From DATIXJ01 sp035518715 (GTDB taxonomy: Bacteria; Bacteroidota; Ignavibacteria; UBA10030; SZUA-254): a DNA stretch of 64,000 nt. The DNA lies in the NCBI GenBank assembly GCA_035518715.1, contig DATIXJ010000017.1:13885-77884 (forward strand), read 5' to 3'. Within the stretch, counting starts at the first letter, position 1. Each line of letters opens with the position of its first letter. The translations under genes were made by a program, and so were the position numbers. Positions 1 to 8,818 of the stretch are shown here, piece by piece. The notes under the pieces were generated by a model. The model saw only the letters and a list, made by a program, of their open reading frames with translations, ran no database searches and was not told the origin of the DNA.

Positions 1-1146
1 AATGCGCGCTGCCGTTCCGGATTCGAACGCTCCAAGCTCATTCGAAGACGACACGAAAATCCCATTGACCGCCATGACGCGCCCGCGCATCGAATCAGGA
101 GTCAGAATCTGCAGCAGCGTCTGCCGGATGACGACGCTGACGCTGTCGAAAGCCCCGCTGAAGAAGAGCGCGATGACGGAAAGAGTCATCCATGGCGAGA
201 CAGCGAAGACGAGTATGGCGACACCAAATGCTGCAACCGAAGCAAGGAGGTTTCGCCATGCGTGGTCCATCGGGCTGATCCGCGAGAGTATAATGAGTGT
301 AATCATCGCTCCGGCCGAAGGTGCCGCCCGGAGAATTCCCAAACCTTCCGAACCCACCTTCAGGATATCCTGCGCGTAAATCGGGAGAATCGCCACAACG
401 CCGCCGAAGAGCACGGAAAACAAATCAAGCGAGATCGCATAAAGTATCGGCTTTGTATTCCACACAAAATTGAGGCCCTCTTTCACGCTCTCAATTAATT
501 TCTCCGTTGCGGGCTCGAAGACTTCCTTCCGGCCGCGAATTCTGGAAAAGAGGGCAAGTGACACAATCAGCAGTCCGACAACTGCCAGGAGTGTGTTTGG
601 AAAGCCGATCCAGGCGAAGAGAAAACCGCCGGCTGTCGGACCGACGATCGAGCCTGCCTGCCAGGCCGAACTGCTCCAGGTTGCAGCGTTGGTATAGACT
701 TCAATCGGAACGAGAAATGCACGCAGCGACATCGCAGCGGGCGACTGGAACGCACGGCAGAGTCCGATGAGAAAGACCATACCGTAAATTACTCCAACCA
801 GTACCGGGATCGGGAAATGTACCTGCGCGTCTTGGCGCGCGACAAGCTGCAGCACGAAGGACCCAAGAGTTATGATGCCGACTCCCCAGAGGATAATTTT
901 ACGCTTGCTCTGGCGGTCGGCGATGTGCCCTCCGTACAGTGAAAGTCCGATGAAGGGGATCGCTTCGGCAAGCCCGGTAAATCCGAGGGCAAGTGGATCG
1001 CGCGTGATCGTGTAAAGCTCGTAACCGAGAGCGACTTCCTGGATCAGGAGCGCGACGGTGAAGAGAAATGATGCGATGATGAGGTTGCGGTATTCCGGGA
1101 ACCGCAACGCAGCATACGGGTCATCGGAAGAAGTTCTGGCGGGCAT
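1..1146 (-). CDS. MFS-type exporter, N-terminal part (cut by window edge)
   Basis: This is an open frame of 382 codons read leftward from an ATG at 1146 and still open at base 1. The protein begins MPARTSSDDPYAALRFPEYR. Hydrophobic segments follow, with a loop reading GGHIADRQSKRK. That loop matches the conserved major facilitator motif between TM2 and TM3 (G-x-x-x-D-R-x-x-x-R/K). The FR-x-x-R/Y-N opening and overall layout resemble the EntS/DUF894 subfamily of drug or siderophore exporters, so an inner-membrane exporter with a proton-coupled mechanism is likely. The substrate cannot be inferred. It lies 80 bases downstream of the prenyl synthase gene on the same strand and may share its transcript. 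Confidence 0.85.
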   Translation of the reverse strand, partial: MPARTSSDDPYAALRFPEYRNLIIASFLFTVALLIQEVALGYELYTITRDPLALGFTGLAEAIPFIGLSLYGGHIADRQSKRKIILWGVGIITLGSFVLQLVARQDAQVHFPIPVLVGVIYGMVFLIGLCRAFQSPAAMSLRAFLVPIEVYTNAATWSSSAWQAGSIVGPTAGGFLFAWIGFPNTLLAVVGLLIVSLALFSRIRGRKEVFEPATEKLIESVKEGLNFVWNTKPILYAISLDLFSVLFGGVVAILPIYAQDILKVGSEGLGILRAAPSAGAMITLIILSRISPMDHAWRNLLASVAAFGVAILVFAVSPWMTLSVIALFFSGAFDSVSVVIRQTLLQILTPDSMRGRVMAVNGIFVSSSNELGAFESGTAARI

Positions 1147-1226
1147 GCAATGAACAAGTGAGCGTTATGCAGTTATCGATGTGCACATATTTTGGGAGGA
1201 TGCCCGGGGCAGGCAGTGCAGAAGGA

Positions 1227-2198
1227 TCACTTGCATCGTTCCATGACGAATTGCACGAAAGCGGTGAGTGATTCTTTTGCCGGTGAGGCGGGGAGCGGGT
1301 CAAGTGCATCGACCGCAAGTTTGGAGTAATGCTCAGCCCGCTGGAGAGTATAGGTGATGCCGCCGTACGAATCGGCAAACTCGACGACCGCATGGACATC
1401 CTTCCTTTTCGCACCGTTCCGTATGACCTGCAGGATCTGCCTTCCCTCGCTTCGCGGCGCCTTGGAGAGTGAATGAATGAGCGGGAGAGTCAGCTTCTTT
1501 TCCTTCAGGTCGATTCCCGTTGGTTTCCCGGTAATGCTCGTTCTCCCGATATAATCGAGGAGATCGTCACGGATCTGAAATACCAGTCCGAGGTTCTCTC
1601 CGAATTCCTTCATGCGTGCACGAAGATCGGGATCATCCGAAACACTCGCGGCGCCGATCTGACAACATGTCGAAATCAGCGATGCAGTCTTATCTGAAAT
1701 AATCCTGAAGTAAGTCTCCTCATCCAGATCCAGATCACGACTTTTCGCGATCTGGAGGATTTCGGCTTCACTCATTCTGCGTACCGCATCCGACGTGATC
1801 CTCAGAAATTCAAAGTCCTCATTTCCGATCGAGAGGAGAAGTCCTTTGGCAAGCAGGTAATCACCCATCAGAACGGCAATCTTATTCTTCCAGACGGCAT
1901 TGATGGATGCGAGTCCACGGCGTGTATCGGCATCATCGACCACGTCGTCGTGGATCAGTGTTGCGGTGTGGAGAATTTCAACGAGTGAAGCGCCGCGGTA
2001 GGTGCTGTCATTCACGCCGCCACAGGCCTTCGCCGTCAGGAGCACGAGTGCCGGACGGATCCGTTTTCCCTTTTGCTTGACGATGTAGCGGGCAATCATG
2101 TCGACGAACGCGACCTTGGATCGCATTGCGTTCCGCATGTATTCTTCGAACTGATCGAGTTCTTCGCCGATCGGCTCCAACAGCTCTTTCAGCTTCAT
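1227..2198 (-). CDS. ispB: Long-chain polyprenyl diphosphate synthase (IspB/HepT type)
   Basis: A 323-residue trans-prenyltransferase that condenses isopentenyl diphosphate onto an allylic diphosphate to make the side chain of a respiratory quinone. The GKRIRP substrate motif is at residues 44-49. The first Asp-rich motif (DDVVD, residues 84-88, followed by ADTRRG) and the second (DDLLD, 211-215) are intact. The residues four and five places before the first motif are T80 and A79. Small residues there permit chains longer than farnesyl, and the local sequence TATLIHDDVVD is nearly that of octaprenyl synthase IspB. Exact chain length is not readable. Its ATG overlaps the tatC stop by 4 bases (ATGA), so the two are probably translationally coupled. 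Confidence 0.93.
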   Translation of the reverse strand: MKLKELLEPIGEELDQFEEYMRNAMRSKVAFVDMIARYIVKQKGKRIRPALVLLTAKACGGVNDSTYRGASLVEILHTATLIHDDVVDDADTRRGLASINAVWKNKIAVLMGDYLLAKGLLLSIGNEDFEFLRITSDAVRRMSEAEILQIAKSRDLDLDEETYFRIISDKTASLISTCCQIGAASVSDDPDLRARMKEFGENLGLVFQIRDDLLDYIGRTSITGKPTGIDLKEKKLTLPLIHSLSKAPRSEGRQILQVIRNGAKRKDVHAVVEFADSYGGITYTLQRAEHYSKLAVDALDPLPASPAKESLTAFVQFVMERCK

Positions 2199-3013
2199 GC
2201 GGTCCCCGGCTCCCCGGCTGCGGCCGCATCGCGTTTGCGCTTGGCAATCTTCGCGACGAAAATGCTGATTTCGTACAGAGCAAACATGGGAAGCGAAAAA
2301 ACGGTCATTGTGATCGGATCGGTCGTCGGCGTGACAACCGCGGCAATGAAGAGGATGAGAACGATCGCATGCCGCCAGTACCGGCGCATGAATGCCGGCG
2401 TGATGATCCCGAACCGGGCAAGAAAATACGATATCATTGGCAGCTCAAAGACCAGGCCGGACAGCAGAATCAGCTGGAGCACAAAGCTCATGTACTCGTT
2501 GATCGAGACGAGATTTTGAATGCTCGTTGTGCCGAACGTGGCAAAGAACTGCAGCATGTACGGAAGCATGATGAAATAGGCAAATGCCACACCGGCAAAG
2601 AAGCAGATTGAGGTGTAGGTCACGATGCCGGAGATGTACCGCCGTTCCTTCGGCAGGAGGCCCGGTCGTACAAATTGCCAGAGTTCATACAGTATCCACG
2701 GTGTGCTGATGACCAGTCCCGCCACGATCACGCACATCATGTAAAATGTGATCTGTCCGTAAGGAACGGTGTTGATGAGGTTCAGCGGAGGCGTTGTCAG
2801 CCGGCTCGGGCGCAGAATAACGGTGTTGACGATCCAGTCCGAGAAGATGCCGCAGATGACAATCCCGACGAGCGAGCCCATGGCGGCTTTGACGATCCTC
2901 CAGCGCAGCTCTTCGAGGTGTTCGAAGAACGACATCTCCTGGTCGTCGGTCTCGTACGTGGTTTCGCGTTCTTCGTCGACCACTGGTCCGGATTCTTCGG
3001 GGGTGTCTGCCAC
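2195..3013 (-). CDS. tatC: Twin-arginine translocase subunit TatC
   Basis: A 272-residue inner-membrane protein that recognises twin-arginine signal peptides and exports folded proteins. A charged N-terminus of about 30 residues precedes the signature FFEHLEELRWRIVKAA, the conserved TatC cytoplasmic start. About six hydrophobic segments follow, including one containing the FVRPGLLPKERR loop typical of the family. The gene starts 3 bases after the glyA stop and overlaps the prenyl synthase start. No tatA or tatB is present in the window, so those must lie elsewhere. Confidence 0.95.
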   Translation of the reverse strand: MADTPEESGPVVDEERETTYETDDQEMSFFEHLEELRWRIVKAAMGSLVGIVICGIFSDWIVNTVILRPSRLTTPPLNLINTVPYGQITFYMMCVIVAGLVISTPWILYELWQFVRPGLLPKERRYISGIVTYTSICFFAGVAFAYFIMLPYMLQFFATFGTTSIQNLVSINEYMSFVLQLILLSGLVFELPMISYFLARFGIITPAFMRRYWRHAIVLILFIAAVVTPTTDPITMTVFSLPMFALYEISIFVAKIAKRKRDAAAAGEPGTA

Positions 3014-3016
3014 GGC

Positions 3017-4336
3017 TTACTTTCTCGTCGGTGTCTCGCCCGCGGCGGCTTCGCTGTAGAGGGGGAATTTCAGGCAAAGTTCGCTGACCGCCTGTTCCAC
3101 CTCCTTGTAAATTTTCGTAGTGCCGATGTTCGTCAGAACGCGGTCGATATACGCCCCGATCGTCTCCATCTCCGGCTCTTTCATGCCGCGTGTCGTCAGA
3201 GCGGGAGTGCCGATGCGGATGCCGCTGGTGATGAGCGGGCTCTTGTCATCAAAGGGAACGGCGTTCTTGTTTACGGTGATGCCGGATTGATCGAGAGCTT
3301 CCTGTGCATCCTTTCCGGTGAGGCCCTTGTTCCTCAGATCGAGGAGCATGAGATGATTGTCGGTGCCATTGGAAATGATATAATACCCGAGCTTGATCAG
3401 TTTTCCGGCAAGCGCCTGTGCGTTTCTGATGATCTGTTTCGCGTACGATTCAAATTCGGGCTGGAGGTTCTCCCTGAAACCGACGGCCTTCGCGGCGATC
3501 ACATGCATGAGGGGTCCACCCTGAATTCCCGGAATCACCATCGAATCGATGAGCTCGGACATCATCTTCGTCCTTCCCGATTTCGGAGCTACGATGCCGA
3601 ATCTGTTCTCGAAATCCTTTCCCATCAGGATCAATCCGCCGCGCGGTCCTCGCAGCGTCTTGTGCGTTGTCGAGGTAACCACGTGGCAATGGGGAAGGGG
3701 ATCATGCAGGAGCTTTTTGGCGATCAGGCCCGCCGGATGTGCAATATCCGCAAATAGGAATGCGCCAACCTTGTCGGCAATCTGCCGGAAGATTTTGTAA
3801 TCGATGTTCCGGGAATAGGCGCTCGCACCGACGGTGATCATTTTCGGTTTTTCGCGGACGGCAATGGATTCGACCTCATTGTAATCGATATACCCGGTTT
3901 CTTTCTTCACACCGTATGCAACGAACTTGTAGAGCTGACCGGAGAAATTCACCGGGGAACCGTGTGTGAGGTGACCGCCATGGGATAGATTCATTCCCAT
4001 GACCGTGTCGCCGGGTTTAACGAAGGTAAAGTAGACCGCCATATTCGCCTGGGATCCGGAATGCGGCTGGACATTGGCGTATTCTGCGCCGAAGAGCGAT
4101 TTCACGCGGGTGCGTGCGAGCTCTTCGGCAACATCCACAAATTCGCATCCGCCATAATACCGTTTACCGGGATATCCTTCGGCATATTTATTTGTGAGGA
4201 CAGAGCCCATAGCTTCCATAACTGCTCTGCTGACAAAATTTTCGGATGCGATGAGTTCGAGCTTGGTATTCTGCCGGTGAGTTTCGTTGCGAAGTGTTGC
4301 AAAAATTTCGGGATCCTGTGCACTCAGATTGTTCAT
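3017..4336 (-). CDS. glyA: Serine hydroxymethyltransferase
   Basis: A PLP enzyme interconverting serine plus tetrahydrofolate with glycine plus 5,10-methylene-tetrahydrofolate. The open frame extends to 4426. The ATG at 4336 is chosen because family similarity begins at MNNLSAQDPEIF, GGAG lies just upstream, and the longer form would overlap rpiB. From that start the protein has 439 residues, with the N-terminal ELIASEN motif at 27-33 and the PLP lysine K226 in STTHKTLRGPRGG. The gene begins 37 bases after the rpiB stop and is followed after 3 bases by tatC. Confidence 0.96.
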   Translation of the reverse strand: MNNLSAQDPEIFATLRNETHRQNTKLELIASENFVSRAVMEAMGSVLTNKYAEGYPGKRYYGGCEFVDVAEELARTRVKSLFGAEYANVQPHSGSQANMAVYFTFVKPGDTVMGMNLSHGGHLTHGSPVNFSGQLYKFVAYGVKKETGYIDYNEVESIAVREKPKMITVGASAYSRNIDYKIFRQIADKVGAFLFADIAHPAGLIAKKLLHDPLPHCHVVTSTTHKTLRGPRGGLILMGKDFENRFGIVAPKSGRTKMMSELIDSMVIPGIQGGPLMHVIAAKAVGFRENLQPEFESYAKQIIRNAQALAGKLIKLGYYIISNGTDNHLMLLDLRNKGLTGKDAQEALDQSGITVNKNAVPFDDKSPLITSGIRIGTPALTTRGMKEPEMETIGAYIDRVLTNIGTTKIYKEVEQAVSELCLKFPLYSEAAAGETPTRK

Positions 4337-4373
4337 AGCGCTCCGGTAAGGATAAATCTCATGAATCACATGA

Positions 4374-4811
4374 CTACAGATTGGTGAGGGAGTGGATCTT
4401 CTCGACGCGGCGCTCATGCCGTCCACCCTCGAATCCCGTGGAAAGAAATGTCTGTATGATTTCCTTTGCCTTTTCCCACGTGGTCAGGCGCGCCCCGATT
4501 GCAAGAACGTTCGCGTTGTTATGCTGCCGGGCGAGGCGGGCTGCTTCAACCGACTCCACGTTGCTTGCACGTACACCTTCATGTTTGTTTGCGACAATCG
4601 ACATTCCGATGCCCGTTCCGCAGACAAGGATGCCGTATTGCGCTTTGCCGGTTGAAACTTCCTCCGCGACCTTATGCCCGTAATCGGGATAGTCGGTCGA
4701 TTCCTTGGAAAATGTTCCGAGGTCTTCGAATGGGATCTCCAGGGACCTCAGAAGGTCCTTGATGCGTTCCTTATATTCAAAACCCGCGTGATCTGCGCCG
4801 AGAGCGATCAT
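4374..4811 (-). CDS. rpiB: Ribose-5-phosphate isomerase B
   Basis: Interconverts ribose-5-phosphate and ribulose-5-phosphate in the pentose phosphate pathway. The ATG at 4811 is preferred over an in-frame one at 4859. It is preceded by an AGGG ribosome binding site, and the family starts at MIALGADHAGFEYKE. The resulting 145 codons match the usual length of about 145-150 residues. The catalytic cysteine lies in LVCGTGIGMS, with the phosphate-binding loop beside it. The DYPDYGHKVAEEV stretch is also typical of RpiB. It starts 7 bases after the upstream barrel gene and is probably in the same operon. Confidence 0.94.
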   Translation of the reverse strand: MIALGADHAGFEYKERIKDLLRSLEIPFEDLGTFSKESTDYPDYGHKVAEEVSTGKAQYGILVCGTGIGMSIVANKHEGVRASNVESVEAARLARQHNNANVLAIGARLTTWEKAKEIIQTFLSTGFEGGRHERRVEKIHSLTNL

Positions 4812-4818
4812 CCATCCC

Positions 4819-6084
4819 TCATTCCTGCTCGGTCCGAACGAACCATAATTCTCCTCCACTCAGTGTGAGTGATATACGGAGAATTTTGTCCTTTTGCAAT
4901 TGGTTATCAGTCGTTCCGCGGAAACTATACTGGATGCCGATGTTGAGGCGCGAATCTCCAAATACCGGTATGCCGAATCCGCCCGTCAGTCCGGTCTCAT
5001 TGATGGGTGTACCGAACAGCTCATAGTACGATTCATCATAAAAGAACCCGAGCCGGTATGCCCAACGCTGTGTAAACGGCAGATTCGGCCCGCGCTTCGG
5101 TGTCAGTTCGGCACCGATACTATAGCGCTTGTCATCGCGGAGCGTCGCTCCGCTGGGGTCCAGAGTCACTCCCCAGTGCTGGTGGTACATGTCTGCGGCG
5201 ACCTGGAAACGTTCCGTGGAGAAGGTGATCCCGCCGCCAGCCGCGTAGGGGAGTTTGGTTTTGAAATCGGGCGCGGCAATAGTATCGCCGGTCTGAAGAG
5301 TCGAAGAATTATAGGTATAGAACCGTTCATCGGTTTCGGTGAGATATGAAGTTGTGGTCAACACCCCGCCGATCGTCAGGGATGAAGTCGATGGGAGCTG
5401 CAGGAGCTTCTCCAGCCCGCCCAGAATCGCACCGAATGAAAAACCAATACCACGTAATTCGTTCGAACGCACAATTTCCGAGCTTGCATAATCTGCCGTA
5501 ATGAAATTCTGTCGCGTGGTGTATTCCAGAGTTCCGAAATAATAGTCGAGCTTCGCGCCGATGTGCAGGTCATGCCCGATGGTTGCCGAGGAACCGATGT
5601 AGGCGAGGGAAAGTCCTCCCGACCCGACATACTGCGTGGTGAACGATAAATCACTCTCGGTGATCGGGACGATCACGTTATAGTTAACCCGGCTGTAGGG
5701 CAGAAGTCCGGCGCTGACGACAAACCCGGATTCCGTGCTTACCGGGAGGGCAACGGAGGCGCCGTTGAACACCATGTGGCTGCGGTACGATGAGGAGGAG
5801 ATATCTGATGTGGAGAACCCCTCATAAAGTGTACCGAGGAAAAACCTTGTATGAGTAATGTCCGCCCAGGAGGCGGGATTCAGCTCGCTGATTTCGTCGA
5901 CGGGGAGAGAAGCAAGGCCTGCGCCTCCCATTCCAGCGGCACGACTGTCAACGAAATATCTCAAATCGCCGAGTCCGTACCGGGAATATCCCGATCCGCC
6001 GCTGTCATCCGCAAGCAGCGTGGAGCTCAACGAGATGACCAACAAGCCAAGGGCGACAGTGGTGTGACGGATGAGAGCGATCAT
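4819..6084 (-). CDS. FadL/PorV-like outer-membrane barrel protein
   Basis: A 421-residue protein with an N-terminal signal peptide (hydrophobic to about residue 25, ending near LLADD). The mature start, YSRYGLGDL, and the later RAAGMGGAGLA and NPASWADI motifs are characteristic of the OMPP1/FadL/PorV-like superfamily in Bacteroidota. The rest is alternating beta-strand sequence rich in G, S, T and Y, and no soluble domain is evident. Substrate and role are unknown. It follows the DNRLRE lipoprotein gene by 7 bases. Such barrels often serve as partners of exported lipoproteins, so the two may act together (inference). Confidence 0.75.
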   Translation of the reverse strand: MIALIRHTTVALGLLVISLSSTLLADDSGGSGYSRYGLGDLRYFVDSRAAGMGGAGLASLPVDEISELNPASWADITHTRFFLGTLYEGFSTSDISSSSYRSHMVFNGASVALPVSTESGFVVSAGLLPYSRVNYNVIVPITESDLSFTTQYVGSGGLSLAYIGSSATIGHDLHIGAKLDYYFGTLEYTTRQNFITADYASSEIVRSNELRGIGFSFGAILGGLEKLLQLPSTSSLTIGGVLTTTSYLTETDERFYTYNSSTLQTGDTIAAPDFKTKLPYAAGGGITFSTERFQVAADMYHQHWGVTLDPSGATLRDDKRYSIGAELTPKRGPNLPFTQRWAYRLGFFYDESYYELFGTPINETGLTGGFGIPVFGDSRLNIGIQYSFRGTTDNQLQKDKILRISLTLSGGELWFVRTEQE

Positions 6085-6091
6085 TGACAGC

Positions 6092-7276
6092 TCACTTGTA
6101 GACAGTATAGGTGATGATCAATCGCGGTTTGAGTCCGGCGGCAGCCGAGCTGTTGTACAGCGCAAACCGGTCGAGAATGGTGGATTCACCGTACGCCCGG
6201 ATAACAAGCCCGTAATTCGGTTCACGCGTGATCCATTCCTGGACGATCTGCGTGATATTCCCCTGGTAGATTTTTTGTCCGTTCACAATCGTCGGCGCGC
6301 AGATTGTGGCATAGGCGAGAGAATCGAATGGGTAGTAGCTTCTCCGCAGGAGCTGCACGACGAGTGAATCGCGCGTAAAGACGTTTGTTTCCGAGTTGGC
6401 CGCATCGAGCGAGAACTGGACAATCGCACGTGCAATGCTCGCACGTGTGGGTATGTGGAGTGAATCGAACTGTACGCGGCAGCGGTACGAAATTCCCGCC
6501 TGCGAGAACATGTCCCCGGCAGTGTTCGGCTGAGGCGCATGCGCGACAAATGCCCGCTGGGTTGTTGCAAGAATCAGGCTGTCTGTAGTCGTGTCGGATA
6601 CGGAGGTTCTGTAGTAGATGCGAAGCCGCGGCCGGGTGTCGACCGTGCTGTTCGTAATCGAGCCGACAATGAGCGTGGAAGATATCTGACTCGGCAGCAG
6701 GATGATACCGTCCGGCGTGGTAGTCGCGTTCTGAACCCATTTCTGGACGAGGTGATCGATGTGGAAGCTCAACGCGGTATCACCCGAAACGATGTTTGTC
6801 AGAACCGTCGTATCCGGGGTTGATGAATATTCCGAGGGAATATTGGAGGTATCCCACGTAAAGGTACTCTGACTCCAGGCATTGAGCATTTCATGAACTG
6901 TGAAGCTCAGGGTGCCGACCGTGTCGAGAAACCTGTACGGTATCGACATCACGAGAACTGCCGAATCCACGATGCTGGAGGAGGAGATCGAGGTGAATCC
7001 GGAAAACTGCATCACCGCGCGGGCTTCGAGATCCTGGTAAATTCCGACCAGATCATTATCTGGGGTGCTGACCCGGGAAAGAAAGGATGTGTCGGCGACA
7101 CCACTGACGCTGACCATATCGAGTGCCAGCGCATCATTCGGAGAAATCAAGCCCTTCCCCAGCTCGCTTGGATCGTCACTGCATCCGGGTGTCAGAAGAA
7201 AAAATGCCGGAAGGATAACAATGGCGAAGGGGAGAATCCTTTTCCACCAATCGGAACTATACTGCCGGAGATGCAT
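6092..7276 (-). CDS. DNRLRE-type repeat lipoprotein
   Basis: The start at 7276 is chosen because the N-terminus from there (MHLRQYSSDWWKRI, a hydrophobic stretch, then FLLTPGC) is a classical lipoprotein signal with the lipidated cysteine at about residue 32. Longer in-frame starts would sit inside gmhB. The mature protein begins SDDPSELGKGL and contains two similar blocks. Each has a DSAVLVMSIPY- or RASIARAIVQFSL-like strand and a later motif such as WSQSTFTWDTS or VQEWITREPNYGLVI. Together these resemble DNRLRE/TGF-beta-propeptide-like surface domains. It is probably displayed on the outer membrane. The start overlaps the gmhB end by 20 bases. Confidence 0.7.
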   Translation of the reverse strand: MHLRQYSSDWWKRILPFAIVILPAFFLLTPGCSDDPSELGKGLISPNDALALDMVSVSGVADTSFLSRVSTPDNDLVGIYQDLEARAVMQFSGFTSISSSSIVDSAVLVMSIPYRFLDTVGTLSFTVHEMLNAWSQSTFTWDTSNIPSEYSSTPDTTVLTNIVSGDTALSFHIDHLVQKWVQNATTTPDGIILLPSQISSTLIVGSITNSTVDTRPRLRIYYRTSVSDTTTDSLILATTQRAFVAHAPQPNTAGDMFSQAGISYRCRVQFDSLHIPTRASIARAIVQFSLDAANSETNVFTRDSLVVQLLRRSYYPFDSLAYATICAPTIVNGQKIYQGNITQIVQEWITREPNYGLVIRAYGESTILDRFALYNSSAAAGLKPRLIITYTVYK

Positions 7277-7850
7277 CTGCCAGCAAACTGCGTTTGATAT
7301 ACTGGACGGCGCCGTAGAGATTATCCGCAACATAATCAGGAGAACTCCCTTCGGTCTCACAAAGTTCCTGCTCTTTCTTTCCGTAACCGGTGAGGACAAG
7401 AATGCACCGTGCACCCGCTGCAGAACCCATCTGCATATCGAGGAGGCGGTCGCCCACGACGAATAATTGATCCGGATCAAGGTCGAATTCATGAATTGCC
7501 CTGGTCATCATTCCGATATTGGGTTTACGGCAGTCGCAGACGGCCCGATAGGGAGGTGTACCAAACTCCGGATGGTGCGGACAATAATAGATGGCATCGA
7601 TCGCCGCGCCGTGCGCGTGGAGTTCATGTTCGAGTTTCGAGTGAATTTCTGCAAGTTGTGCTTCGGTGAGATACCCGCGGGCGATTCCTGATTGATTCGT
7701 TACCACGAACACGCGCCATCTCTGCTGATTGAGCTCCCTGATGGCGGGTGCCGAACCTTCGATCAGATGAAATTCCTCCGTAGAGCGGACGAAATCCACT
7801 TCTTCATTGATCGTGCCGTCCCGATCGAGAAAAATCCCCACATGACCCAT
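7257..7850 (-). CDS. gmhB: D-glycero-D-manno-heptose 1,7-bisphosphate 7-phosphatase-like HAD enzyme
   Basis: A 197-residue HAD-superfamily IIIA phosphatase that in the family removes the 7-phosphate in ADP-heptose synthesis. Motif I is DRDGT at residues 9-13. Motif II is the VVTNQSGIARG stretch, and motif IV is VVGDRLLDM. Between them is the GmhB zinc loop CPHHPE...CDCRKP with its cysteines and histidine in place. Histidinol phosphatases share this fold, so specificity is a family-level call. The ATG shares one base with the stop of the preceding half glycogen synthase. No other heptose genes are in the window. Confidence 0.88.
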   Translation of the reverse strand: MGHVGIFLDRDGTINEEVDFVRSTEEFHLIEGSAPAIRELNQQRWRVFVVTNQSGIARGYLTEAQLAEIHSKLEHELHAHGAAIDAIYYCPHHPEFGTPPYRAVCDCRKPNIGMMTRAIHEFDLDPDQLFVVGDRLLDMQMGSAAGARCILVLTGYGKKEQELCETEGSSPDYVADNLYGAVQYIKRSLLADASPAV

Positions 7851-8707
7851 CAGATGCTCTTGGCGAGGTCATGATAAATGTCGACAAGCTTCTGCGCGAT
7901 GTGGTTGTGGCCGTTACCGTTTTGGAAATTCATCGAAATGATGCTGTTCTTCCGGAGGTGGAGGATCTTTTCCAGATCGGTATCAGGTTCGAGGCGAATG
8001 GATTTTTCGGCTTTGCTTCCGAATGTTGTGACGCAGTCGGCAAAAGTCAGTCCTGCACGGAGGAAGTTCAATCGGTCTGGACCGGAATTGTTCTCCGGAA
8101 GCAGGCCGGCGGGCAATCCCGATTTCGCGTAGGAATTGCGCGGAAACGATGCATGTGACGCCAGGCTGTACGCCGTAAATACGGTCTTGACATTCCTGAA
8201 AAACGGGTCGTTCTTGTAGAGTGTCTTCAGATAGACAGGAATCAGGCCGCACTGCCAGTCGTTGCAGTGGATGATGTTCGGCTGCCACCGCAGGCGCTTG
8301 AGCGTTTCAAGAATTCCACGGCAGAAGAAAATAAACCGCTCGTCGTTGTCCGGAAAATATTTCTTCGTTTCGGGATGGAAGTACAATCCCTCCCGGTTAA
8401 AATACCGGTCATTGGAAAGGAAGTAAACGAGTACTTTCTGATTTTCGCTTGTGAGATAGGAAGATTTGATGTATGCCTTTTCCAGATCATTGGCAACAGG
8501 CACAACAATATCCTTCATCCGAAGGAGATTGTGGATCTGAAAGCGGCGGCTGTTAAGAAAGCCGTACCCCGGAAGCATGACGCGTACATCATGTCCGAGC
8601 GCTTTTACACTTTTTGGAAGACTTCCCGCAAGGTCACCGATCTTTCCGGTCTTTATGAACGGTTCCGCTTCGCTGGCTACAAAGAGTACTCCGATCGACT
8701 TAGGCAT
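7850..8707 (-). CDS. Degenerate stand-alone N-terminal (GT5) domain of glycogen synthase
   Basis: A 285-residue protein matching only the N-terminal Rossmann half of bacterial glycogen/starch synthase, which is normally about 480-500 residues. It opens VLFVASEAEPFIKTGKIGDL, where active enzymes read KTGGLADV. It keeps IIHCNDWQCGLIPVYLK, the counterpart of H-x-H-D-W. The loop normally T-I/V-H-N-L-A-Y-Q-G reads TAYSLASH, so the sugar-binding histidine is lost. The protein ends where the second (GT1-like) domain would begin. Glycogen synthesis is therefore unlikely, and a sugar-binding or regulatory role is possible. It is the first gene of the leftward run and overlaps gmhB by one base. Confidence 0.72.
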   Translation of the reverse strand: MPKSIGVLFVASEAEPFIKTGKIGDLAGSLPKSVKALGHDVRVMLPGYGFLNSRRFQIHNLLRMKDIVVPVANDLEKAYIKSSYLTSENQKVLVYFLSNDRYFNREGLYFHPETKKYFPDNDERFIFFCRGILETLKRLRWQPNIIHCNDWQCGLIPVYLKTLYKNDPFFRNVKTVFTAYSLASHASFPRNSYAKSGLPAGLLPENNSGPDRLNFLRAGLTFADCVTTFGSKAEKSIRLEPDTDLEKILHLRKNSIISMNFQNGNGHNHIAQKLVDIYHDLAKSI

Positions 8708-8746
8708 GCCGTTACAAAGTTGGGGAAAAACATTTACTTGTAACGT

Positions 8747-8775
8747 AATTTAAGAAGAATCCGGGTCAAAATCAA
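8747..8775 (-). promoter_or_regulatory. Candidate sigma70 promoter for the leftward operon
   Basis: On the minus strand TTGATT (8775-8770) is followed after 17 bases by TAAATT (8752-8747), about 40 bases upstream of the ATG at 8707. It sits back to back with the stronger rightward promoter at 8784-8812, with only 8 bases between the two -35 boxes. The -10 match is 4 of 6. Confidence 0.35.
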
Positions 8776-8783
8776 CTCCCGTC

Positions 8784-8812
8784 TTGACAATGGTTTCAAC
8801 TTTCTCTATATT
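8784..8812 (+). promoter_or_regulatory. Strong sigma70-type promoter
   Basis: TTGACA (8784-8789), a 17-base spacer, then TATATT (8807-8812). The -35 box is perfect and the -10 box matches 5 of 6. The predicted transcript would begin near 8819 and run about 190 nt to the terminator at 8971-9009. No ordinary protein gene lies between them. Confidence 0.75.
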
Positions 8813-8818
8813 AAGTGG

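Noticed and set aside
2675..3757. 360-codon plus-strand open frame across tatC and glyA
   Set aside because: Both genes beneath it are clear on the minus strand; the product has no coherent domain.
7850..8707. Naming this gene glgA
   Set aside because: Only half of the enzyme is present and key loops are altered, so glycogen synthase activity is not supported.
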